Notes under the pieces: generated by a model
Databases searched by the model: none
Told to the model about the DNA's origin: nothing
The model's input: the letters and a program-made list of their open reading frames with translations, nothing else
Translations under genes and position numbers: made by a program
In this document: positions 26,740 through 33,814 of the stretch, piece by piece
Numbering within the stretch: position 1 is the first letter of the stretch
Layout of the letters: every line of letters begins with the position of its first letter
Source of the DNA: Actinosynnema pretiosum
GTDB taxonomy: Bacteria; Actinomycetota; Actinomycetes; Mycobacteriales; Pseudonocardiaceae
NCBI RefSeq assembly: GCF_024171695.1
Contig: NZ_JAMTCF010000004.1
Coordinates: forward strand, 466,511 to 530,510
Reading direction: 5' to 3'
DNA length: 64,000 nt

Positions 26740-27924
26740 ATGTTGCGCGTGGGGCTCTCGGGCGGGATCGGGTCGGGCAAGTCGACGGTCGCGGGCAGGC
26801 TGGCCGAGCACGGGGCGGTGGTCATCGACGCCGACCAGCTGGCCAGGCAGGTCGTGGAGCCGGGGACGGACGGCCTGCGGGAGATCGCCGAGCAGTTCGG
26901 GGCGGACGTGCTGACCTCGGCCGGGACCCTGGACCGGGCCGCGCTGGCGGGCCGGGTGTTCACCGACGACGCCGCGCGCGCCAGGCTCAACGCCATCGTG
27001 CACCCGAAGGTCGCCGCGCGGACCGCCGAGCTGATCGCGTCCGCGCCCGAGGACGCGATCATCGTGCACGACGTGCCGCTGCTGGTGGAGAACGGCCTCG
27101 CGCCCGCCTACCACCTCGTGGTGATCGCGCACGCCGACGTGGAGCAGCGGGTGTCGCGGCTGGTCGGGGCGCGGGACATGCCCGAGGCCGACGCCCGCGC
27201 CCGCGTGGCCGCCCAGGCCGGTGACGACGCCCGGCGGGCCGTGGCGGACGTGTGGCTGGACAACACCGGCAGCCCGGACCAGGTGCTCGCCGAGGTGGAC
27301 GCGCTGTGGGCGGACCGGCTGGTGCCCTACGCGGCGAACCTGCGGCTGCGCAGGCACGCCTCCGGGCCGCCGAAGGTGGTGGACCCGGACCCGACCTGGC
27401 CCGCGCAGGCCGCGCGGATCGCCGCCCGGCTGCGCACCGCCGTGGGGGACCGGCCGCTGGAGCACATCGGGTCCACCGCCGTGCCCGGCCTGGTCGCCAA
27501 GGACGTCCTGGACTTCCAGCTGGGCGTGGCGAGCATGGCCGAGGCGGACGAGCTCGCGGGCGCGCTGCTGAACGCGGGCTTCCCGAACGTCCCCGGCCTC
27601 ACCGACGCCCCGCGCGGGGCCGACCAGGACCCGGAGCTGTGGGACAAGCGCGTGCACTCCTCGGCCGACCCCGGCCGTCGGGTGAACTTGCACGTCCGGG
27701 TGATGGGCGCGCCGAACTGGGTGTGGGCGCTGCGGTTCCGGGACTGGCTGCGCGCGGACGTCGCGGCGCGCGAGGAGTACGCGCGGGTCAAGCTCGGGCT
27801 GATGCCCGAGTTCGAGAACCACGACGGCTCCCTGGCCTACGCGCAGGCCAAGGAGCCGTGGATGGAGGAAGCGGTCTCGCGGGTCGCCGAGTTCTACCGG
27901 GCGGCGGGCGACCAGCGGTCGTAG
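26740..27924 (+). CDS. coaE: Dephospho-CoA kinase fused to a GrpB/UPF0157 domain
   Basis: 394 residues. The kinase (1-200) has P-loop GGIGSGKST at 8-16, DADQLARQVV and HDVPLLVENGL. It phosphorylates the 3'-hydroxyl of dephospho-CoA, the last step of CoA synthesis. Residues ~210-390 form a GrpB domain, a nucleotidyltransferase-like fold with LEHIGSTAVPGLVAKDVLDF (the GS motif and acidic pair) and HVRVMGAPNWVWALRFRDWLR. The same fusion is known in mycobacterial CoaE. Its 3' end overlaps the convergent next gene by 31 bp. Confidence 0.94.
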   Translation: MLRVGLSGGIGSGKSTVAGRLAEHGAVVIDADQLARQVVEPGTDGLREIAEQFGADVLTSAGTLDRAALAGRVFTDDAARARLNAIVHPKVAARTAELIASAPEDAIIVHDVPLLVENGLAPAYHLVVIAHADVEQRVSRLVGARDMPEADARARVAAQAGDDARRAVADVWLDNTGSPDQVLAEVDALWADRLVPYAANLRLRRHASGPPKVVDPDPTWPAQAARIAARLRTAVGDRPLEHIGSTAVPGLVAKDVLDFQLGVASMAEADELAGALLNAGFPNVPGLTDAPRGADQDPELWDKRVHSSADPGRRVNLHVRVMGAPNWVWALRFRDWLRADVAAREEYARVKLGLMPEFENHDGSLAYAQAKEPWMEEAVSRVAEFYRAAGDQRS

Positions 27925-28415
27925 ATGCCCCGGTGCACCAGCCACTGGGACAGGTCGTGCCGGTGCAGGCTGACCTGCTCCAGGGTGCGGTGCACGGTGT
28001 GCAGCGCGAGGTCGGCGTCCGCCGGGCTGATCACGCCGCCGGAGATCGCCGCGGCGAAGTCCTCCGAGCGGACGATCCGCGCCGTCGTCCCGCCGGGGAC
28101 CTCCAGGCCGAGCAGCAGGTCGGTGGTGCGCCAGGTGCGGCCGTCGCGGACCACGCGGACGGCGGTGAGCACGCTGGAGGAGTCGGAGTGCGGAGAGCGG
28201 GGGCGTTGCCTGGTGAGGCGCAGCCCCAGGTCGGGCATGAGCCAGGTGATCTCGGAGTCGGTGAAGGGGTCCTCCGGAGTGGGGCACTCCAGGCGCAGAC
28301 CCCAGTCCTCCACCTGGCACGTCGTCAGCCTGCGGGAAGCACCCGATGAGTAGTTCCGGACTGCGCTGACGGTGTCGACGACGTCGACGAGCTGAGGCGT
28401 GATGACCGTTCCCAC
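27894..28415 (-). CDS. DUF402-type protein, divergent copy
   Basis: 173 residues from GTG 28415. The middle and C-terminal parts align with the neighbouring DUF402 protein: LGLRLTRQRP against HGLRVTRQSW, RTWRTTDLLLGLEV against SVWKTVDLYLDLLV, and a final helix HDLSQWLVHRGIYDRW against NDLIRWLAEQGTTTTW. DUF402 proteins (FomD and Ntdp-like) are nucleoside di/triphosphatases or RNase-like proteins using conserved acids. This copy lacks the VHPPKIEYFD start and the YVDVVEI strand, so activity is doubtful. It holds the position of Rv1632c between coaE and uvrB. Confidence 0.75.
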   Translation of the reverse strand: MGTVITPQLVDVVDTVSAVRNYSSGASRRLTTCQVEDWGLRLECPTPEDPFTDSEITWLMPDLGLRLTRQRPRSPHSDSSSVLTAVRVVRDGRTWRTTDLLLGLEVPGGTTARIVRSEDFAAAISGGVISPADADLALHTVHRTLEQVSLHRHDLSQWLVHRGIYDRWSPAAR

Positions 28416-28422
28416 CGACCCG

Positions 28423-28428
28423 AGGGTA
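28423..28428 (-). promoter_or_regulatory. -10 box of leaderless promoter
   Basis: TACCCT on the minus strand, 7 nt before GTG 28415. Confidence 0.5.
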
Positions 28429-28562
28429 GTCGTGGGTATGCACCCGGTAACCGTGCGAACCGATTCGTTACATCACGTTATGTCGTGCGGATGATCACGG
28501 ACGGGTGACGGGGAATCGGGGGCTGTTGTGGGCCGTCGACGACTCTCGGTATCGCCGGACCC

Positions 28563-29108
28563 CTACCGGCGTCGCCAGGTCGTGGTGGTGCCCTGCTCGG
28601 CCAACCAGCGGATCAGGTCGTTGCCGTGCGCCGCCGCGCCCGCGACCGCCGTGTAGGTCGTCTCCAGCGCCCACCGGGCCCGCTCGGCCTCCAGCCTGCC
28701 GCTCGCGACGGCGGCCAGCAGCTCGTCGGTGTCCAGCACCACGACGTCGCGGCCGGTGCGCACCAGCAGGTCGAGGTAGAGGTCGACGGTCTTCCACACC
28801 GAGCCGCTGGAGGTGATCTCCACGACGTCGACGTAGAAGTCGTAGTCGCGCTCGCGGCCGGGGTGCCAGGACTGGCGGGTGACGCGCAGGCCGTGCCGGG
28901 GCAGCAGCCAGGACTCGAAGTGCGACAGATCGGGGTGGCCGGGCACCGGGCGGGACATGTACAGGCCCGCGGGCGCCAGGCGGTACTCCTCGACCCCGCG
29001 CAGGTAGCCCTTCGGGTCGGTGTTGGACTTCGCGTCCAGGTCGAAGTACTCGATCTTCGGCGGGTGGACGTGGGTTCCGGTGGTCTGACCTGCCGCGCTC
29101 AGGGTCAC
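28563..29108 (-). CDS. DUF402 (FomD/Ntdp-like) protein
   Basis: 181 residues from GTG 29108, selected because TAGTCT lies 7 nt upstream. The frame is open to 29225 but without similarity. Family motifs: HVHPPKIEYFDLDAKSNTDPKG, SWLLPRHGLRVTRQSWHPG and DFYVDVVEI with the metal-binding acidic strand. Related proteins are nucleoside-diphosphatases that use Mn or Co, or FomD-like hydrolases that act on CMP-linked compounds. It is a paralogue of the adjacent 27894-28415 gene. It is divergent from the DUF5685 gene. Confidence 0.85.
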   Translation of the reverse strand: MTLSAAGQTTGTHVHPPKIEYFDLDAKSNTDPKGYLRGVEEYRLAPAGLYMSRPVPGHPDLSHFESWLLPRHGLRVTRQSWHPGRERDYDFYVDVVEITSSGSVWKTVDLYLDLLVRTGRDVVVLDTDELLAAVASGRLEAERARWALETTYTAVAGAAAHGNDLIRWLAEQGTTTTWRRR

Positions 29109-29115
29109 AATTTGA

Positions 29116-29121
29116 AGACTA
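29116..29121 (-). promoter_or_regulatory. -10 box of leaderless promoter (DUF402 gene)
   Basis: TAGTCT on the minus strand, 7 nt before GTG 29108. Confidence 0.55.
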
Positions 29122-29200
29122 TGCACAAGTGCGGTTCGGTAGTCCGTAATTGTCACCTGTTCGGGTGAGAGTTTTACTCTCAGTGCCCGCTCGACCGGCC

Positions 29201-29206
29201 TACCCT
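29201..29206 (+). promoter_or_regulatory. -10 box of leaderless promoter (DUF5685 gene)
   Basis: TACCCT, 8 nt before ATG 29215. Confidence 0.5.
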
Positions 29207-29214
29207 CACCCCTT

Positions 29215-30534
29215 ATGTTCGGCATCCTCCGACCGTGCCGCCACCGGCTCGGTCAGCACCTCGGCGACGCCTGGATCGCCCACCTCTGCGGCCTGTGCCT
29301 GGCGCTGCGCGACGACCACGGGCACCTCGCCCGGCTGGTCACCAACTACGACGGGCTCGTCGTCTCCGCGCTCGTGGAGGCCCAGTCCGGCGGCTCCCAC
29401 CGCGACGCGGGGCCGTGCGCGCTGCGCGGGATGCGGTCCGCCCGCGTCGCCACCGGCCCCTCCGCCCGGCTGGCCGCCTCCGTCTCCCTCGTCCTGGCCT
29501 CCGCCAAGGTCGCCGACCACGTCGTGGACGGCGACGGGGCGTTCGGCCGCGCGGGCGGGCGCGGTGTCGGCCGGGTGGTGGCGCGCCGCTGGGCGGCCCA
29601 GGCCGCCGAGACCGGGGCCGACCTCGGGTTCGACACCTCCGTGCTGGTCTCGGCCGTGCTGCGCCAGCAGGAGGTGGAGGCCGCAGCCGGACTCGGCTCC
29701 TCGGTGCTGCTGGTGACCGCGCCGACCGAGGAGGCAGCCGGGGCCGCGCTCGCGCAGACCGCGCTGCTGTCCGGCCGGCCGGGCAACGCCGAGCCGCTGC
29801 GCGAGGTCGGCAGGCTCTTCGGCCGGGTCGCGCACCTGGTGGACGCCGTGGAGGACGTCGCGCGTGACCGCAAGGCGGGCGCGTGGAACCCGCTGCTCGC
29901 CACCGGCGTCAGCCCCGCCGAGGCGCGGCGGCTGTGCGACGACGCGGTGCTCGGCGTCGAGCTAGCGCTGCGCGAGGTCGAGCTGACCGACGGCGCGCTG
30001 GTGCACGCCCTGCTGGTGCACGAGCTGCGGCGCGCGGTGGGGCGGGCGTTCGGCGACGAGCACGGGCACGGGGGTCACGAGCACCCGCGCCCCGGCCTGC
30101 CCGGCTACGGCGAGCACGCCCCCGTCGCGCACGCGCCCGCGCCGCCCGGTCACGACAGCCCCGGTCACGACAGCCCCGGCGACCAGCCGCCGACCGACCC
30201 GCCGGACGAGCCGCCCGGCGGTGGCGGTGGCGAGGGCGGCGGCGGGGTGCCCCCGGAACCCGGCAGCTTCCTGTGGGCGTGGCCCAAGCTGACCGAGCCG
30301 CCCACCAGCCGGGGCCTGCTCCCCGGCTGCCTGGCCGTCCTCTACCAGTGCGGGACCTGCCAGACCTGCTGCCGCGAGCCCATGCCCGGCCCGTGGAGCG
30401 GCAAGCCGCGCAACGGTTGCTCGGACGGGTGCGGCGGCGGCGACTGCCTGGAGTGGTGCTCCGGCTGCTGCCGGTGCCACGCGGACTGCAAGAAGGGCGG
30501 TTGCGACTGCTGCGACTGCTGCTCCTGCGACTGA
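29215..30534 (+). CDS. DUF5685 family protein with Cys-rich tail
   Basis: 439 residues. The N-terminus [13 protein letters not shown] ... [17 protein letters not shown] matches the DUF5685 family and carries a C-x-x-C pair. Residues ~60-280 are helical and Ala-rich with histidines and acids ([31 protein letters not shown]) reminiscent of an all-helical enzyme core. Residues ~280-365 are a His/Pro/Gly-rich linker. The last ~75 residues contain 18 cysteines, many as CC or CxxC, ending DCCDCCSCD, a likely metal cluster or zinc array. Function is unknown. The family is mostly actinobacterial. It stands just before uvrB, which has its own promoter. Confidence 0.8.
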   Translation: MFGILRPCRHRLGQHLGDAWIAHLCGLCLALRDDHGHLARLVTNYDGLVVSALVEAQSGGSHRDAGPCALRGMRSARVATGPSARLAASVSLVLASAKVADHVVDGDGAFGRAGGRGVGRVVARRWAAQAAETGADLGFDTSVLVSAVLRQQEVEAAAGLGSSVLLVTAPTEEAAGAALAQTALLSGRPGNAEPLREVGRLFGRVAHLVDAVEDVARDRKAGAWNPLLATGVSPAEARRLCDDAVLGVELALREVELTDGALVHALLVHELRRAVGRAFGDEHGHGGHEHPRPGLPGYGEHAPVAHAPAPPGHDSPGHDSPGDQPPTDPPDEPPGGGGGEGGGGVPPEPGSFLWAWPKLTEPPTSRGLLPGCLAVLYQCGTCQTCCREPMPGPWSGKPRNGCSDGCGGGDCLEWCSGCCRCHADCKKGGCDCCDCCSCD

Positions 30535-30593
30535 CCCGCACGACCGACCCGGACGCGCGCGCCGGGGGACCGGGAACTGTCGGTCCCCCGGCG

Positions 30594-30599
30594 TACCTT
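30594..30599 (+). promoter_or_regulatory. -10 box of leaderless promoter (uvrB)
   Basis: TACCTT, 6 nt before GTG 30606. No SOS box (LexA-like palindrome) was noticed here. Confidence 0.5.
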
Positions 30600-30605
30600 T
30601 GGCTC

Positions 30606-32777
30606 GTGGCTACCACCCCCTCGGACACCCAGGCCCCGGAAACCCCGGTCAAGGCGCACTCGGCGCACCGCCCCGTCAGCGACATCCCCCGCTCGGCGGG
30701 CGAGTTCCGCGTGGTCAGCGAGTTCACGCCGTCCGGTGACCAGCCCGCGGCCATCGCGGAGCTGGAGCGCAGGCTGCGCGGTGGCGAGCGGGACGTGGTG
30801 CTGCTGGGCGCGACCGGCACCGGCAAGTCGGCGACCACGGCGTGGCTGGTGGAGAAGGTGCAGCGGCCCACGCTGGTGATGGCGCCCAACAAGACGCTGG
30901 CCGCCCAGCTGGCCAACGAGCTGCGGGACCTGTTCCCGGAGAACGCGGTCGAGTACTTCGTCAGCTACTACGACTACTACCAGCCCGAGGCGTACATCCC
31001 GCAGAGCGACACCTACATCGAGAAGGACTCCTCGATCAACGAGGACGTCGAGCGGCTCCGCCACTCCGCCACGATGAGCCTGCTGACCAGGCGCGACGTC
31101 ATCGTGGTCGCCTCGGTGTCGTGCATCTACGGCCTCGGCACCCCCCAGGCCTACCTGGACCGCTCCATCCCGCTGCGGGTCGGCGGCGAGATCGACCGGG
31201 ACGTGCTGCTGCGCGCGCTGGTCGACGTGCAGTACGCCCGCAACGACATCGCGTTCAACCGGGGCACCTTCCGGGTCAGGGGCGACACGGTCGAGATCAT
31301 CCCCTCGTACGAGGAGCTGGCCATCCGGGTCGAGTTCTTCGGCGACGAGGTCGACCGCCTGTACTACCTGCACCCGCTGACCGGCGACGTGGTCAAGGAG
31401 GTGCAGGAGCTGCGCATCTTCCCCGCCACCCACTACGCGGCGGGTCCGGAGCGCATGGAGCAGGCGATCAGGTCCATCGAGGTGGAGCTGGAGCACCGCC
31501 TCGCCGACCTGGAGCGCCAGGGCAAGCTCCTGGAGGCCCAGCGGCTGCGGATGCGCACCACCTACGACATCGAGATGATGCGCCAGGTCGGCTTCTGCTC
31601 CGGCATCGAGAACTACTCGCGGCACATCGACGGCCGCGACGCGGGCAGCGCCCCCGCCACCCTGATCGACTACTTCCCGGACGACTTCCTGCTGGTCATC
31701 GACGAGTCGCACGTGACGGTGCCGCAGATCGGCGCCATGTACGAGGGCGACGCCTCCCGCAAGCGCAACCTGGTCGACCACGGCTTCCGCCTGCCCAGCG
31801 CGCTGGACAACCGCCCGCTGACCTGGGAGGAGTTCGCGGACCGGGTCGGCCAGACGATCTACCTGTCGGCCACGCCCGGCAACTACGAGCTGGGCCAGGC
31901 GGGCGGCGAGTTCGTGGAGCAGGTCATCCGCCCCACCGGCCTGGTGGACCCGCAGGTGGTGGTCAAGCCGACCGAGGGCCAGATCGACGACCTGGTGCAC
32001 GAGATCAGGGCGCGGGCCGAGCGCGACGAGCGGGTCCTGGTCACCACGCTGACCAAGAAGATGGCCGAGGACCTCACCGACTACCTGCTCGAACTGGGCA
32101 TCCGGGTCCGCTACCTGCACTCGGACATCGACACCCTGCGCCGGGTCGAGCTGCTGCGCCAGCTCCGGCTCGGCGACTACGACGTGCTGGTGGGCATCAA
32201 CCTGCTCCGCGAGGGCCTCGACCTGCCCGAAGTGTCCCTGGTGGCGATCCTGGACGCGGACAAGGAGGGCTTCCTTCGCTCCACGACCAGCCTCGTCCAG
32301 ACCATCGGCCGCGCCGCCCGCAACGTCTCGGGCGAGGTCCACATGTACGCCGACCGGGTGACGGACTCGATGCGCAACGCGATCGAGGAGACCAACCGCA
32401 GGCGCGCGAAGCAGGTGGCCTACAACGAGGAGCGGGGCATCGACCCGCAGCCGCTCCGCAAGAAGATCACCGACATCCTGGAGCAGGTCTACGCCGAGGC
32501 CGAGGACGACGTGGCCCCCGGCGGCTCCGGCCGCAACGCCACGCGCGGCAAGCGGGCGGCGGGCGAGCCGGGCAAGGCGGGCTCGTCGGGCGTGCTGGCG
32601 GGCCGCGACGTCGGCTCGATGGCGCGCGCGGAGCTGGCCGACCTGGTCCAGCAGCTCACCGACCAGATGATGAACGCGGCCCGCGAGCTCCAGTTCGAGC
32701 TGGCGGGCAGGCTCCGCGACGAGATCGCGGACCTGAAGAAGGAGCTGCGCGGCATGGACGCGGCGGGCCTGAAGTAG
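30606..32777 (+). CDS. uvrB: Excinuclease ABC subunit B
   Basis: 723 residues from GTG 30606. Helicase motifs: Walker [17 protein letters not shown], the beta-hairpin [20 protein letters not shown] that inserts into damaged [12 protein letters not shown] (motif II), TATP-like LSATPGNYE, and motif [13 protein letters not shown]-terminal UVR domain for UvrC binding ends the chain ([25 protein letters not shown]). The ~40-residue N-terminal Thr/Pro extension is common in actinobacteria. It verifies lesions with UvrA and loads UvrC in nucleotide excision repair. Confidence 0.96.
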   Translation: MATTPSDTQAPETPVKAHSAHRPVSDIPRSAGEFRVVSEFTPSGDQPAAIAELERRLRGGERDVVLLGATGTGKSATTAWLVEKVQRPTLVMAPNKTLAAQLANELRDLFPENAVEYFVSYYDYYQPEAYIPQSDTYIEKDSSINEDVERLRHSATMSLLTRRDVIVVASVSCIYGLGTPQAYLDRSIPLRVGGEIDRDVLLRALVDVQYARNDIAFNRGTFRVRGDTVEIIPSYEELAIRVEFFGDEVDRLYYLHPLTGDVVKEVQELRIFPATHYAAGPERMEQAIRSIEVELEHRLADLERQGKLLEAQRLRMRTTYDIEMMRQVGFCSGIENYSRHIDGRDAGSAPATLIDYFPDDFLLVIDESHVTVPQIGAMYEGDASRKRNLVDHGFRLPSALDNRPLTWEEFADRVGQTIYLSATPGNYELGQAGGEFVEQVIRPTGLVDPQVVVKPTEGQIDDLVHEIRARAERDERVLVTTLTKKMAEDLTDYLLELGIRVRYLHSDIDTLRRVELLRQLRLGDYDVLVGINLLREGLDLPEVSLVAILDADKEGFLRSTTSLVQTIGRAARNVSGEVHMYADRVTDSMRNAIEETNRRRAKQVAYNEERGIDPQPLRKKITDILEQVYAEAEDDVAPGGSGRNATRGKRAAGEPGKAGSSGVLAGRDVGSMARAELADLVQQLTDQMMNAARELQFELAGRLRDEIADLKKELRGMDAAGLK

Positions 32778-32796
32778 CCCGACCCGCGAACGACGA

Positions 32797-32828
32797 GGGG
32801 CCCGCCGGGACGAATCCCGACGGGCCCC
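32797..32828. terminator. Terminator between uvrB and ABC permease gene
   Basis: 14-bp stem GGGGCCCGCCGGGA/TCCCGACGGGCCCC with one mismatch and loop CGAA, between convergent genes. Confidence 0.8.
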
Positions 32829-32842
32829 CGCGCGTCACGCGA

Positions 32843-33814
32843 TCAGCTGGTGATGTCCTTGGTGCTGAACTTCCGCGCCGCCAGGAACGAGAACAGCGCC
32901 CCGTAGGCCAGCGCGGAGAACACCCCCTTGGCCATCTGCGACCAGTCGATGTCGGTGGACAGCAGGTCCATCCACGCCAGCGCGTAGTGCGTCGGCAGGT
33001 AGTTCCGCAGGTCCTCCAGCGCCGTGATCTGGTCCAGGATCTGCGACAGGATCGACGCCAGCACCGCCCCGCCGACCGCGCCCAGCGGCGCGTCCGTGGA
33101 CACCGACAGGTACAGCGCCAGCCCGGCGACCCAGAACAGCTGCACCGAGATGTAGCAGACCGCCAGGAACACGCCGAGCACGCCGTCCGCGAACGGGGCG
33201 GCCTCACCGGTGGGGCTGACCAGCTCGCCCGCCCCGTACCAGACCACGCCGACCAGCAGCGCCGTGCCGGGGAGCAGCAGCAGCGACAGCACCGACAGGA
33301 TGCCGGAGGCCGCGGCCTTGCGCCGCAGCAGCCGGTGCCGGGGGATCGGCGCGGCCAGCAGGTACTTCAGGCTGGACCAGGACGCCTCGCTGGCGATCGT
33401 GTCCCCGAAGAACAGGGCCACGATCATCGGCAGCAGGAAGCTGGAGCTGACGAACAGCGTCAGGACGACGAAGTTCACCCCGCTCGCCGTGGCCAGGTCG
33501 ACGAACCCGCCGGACCGCCGGTTCGGCGCGTCCTCGCCCAGCTCGAACGCCACCACCAGGATGACCGGCAGCAGCACCAGGAACCCGAGCACCAGCTGGG
33601 TCCGCCGCCGCAGCAGCTGCCTGATCAGCTCGACCCGGATCGGCAGCGTCCGCGAGGCCCGGTAGCCGGTCCGCGACCCGTCCACCTCGACGCCCGGCCG
33701 CTCGGACCGGACCGCCTCGGCCAGGTCGCCCGCCCCGTGCGGGTCGGTGTGCACCCCGTTGTCCTGCGGGTTCCCGCCCGACGTGGCCGGGCGCACCGCC
33801 TTGTCGTCGCTCAT
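32843..33814 (-). CDS. ABC-2 type transporter permease
   Basis: 323 residues from ATG 33814, overlapping the upstream stop (ATGA). A hydrophilic N-terminus of ~70 residues is followed by six membrane segments: FLVLLPVILVVAFELG, FVVLTLFVSSSFLLPMIVALFF (with the ABC-2 permease motif FFGDTIASEASWSSLKYLLA), SVLSLLLLPGTALLVGVVW and others. It forms the channel for the ABC ATPase domain carried by the fused hydrolase protein upstream. Substrate unknown. Confidence 0.9.
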   Translation of the reverse strand: MSDDKAVRPATSGGNPQDNGVHTDPHGAGDLAEAVRSERPGVEVDGSRTGYRASRTLPIRVELIRQLLRRRTQLVLGFLVLLPVILVVAFELGEDAPNRRSGGFVDLATASGVNFVVLTLFVSSSFLLPMIVALFFGDTIASEASWSSLKYLLAAPIPRHRLLRRKAAASGILSVLSLLLLPGTALLVGVVWYGAGELVSPTGEAAPFADGVLGVFLAVCYISVQLFWVAGLALYLSVSTDAPLGAVGGAVLASILSQILDQITALEDLRNYLPTHYALAWMDLLSTDIDWSQMAKGVFSALAYGALFSFLAARKFSTKDITS

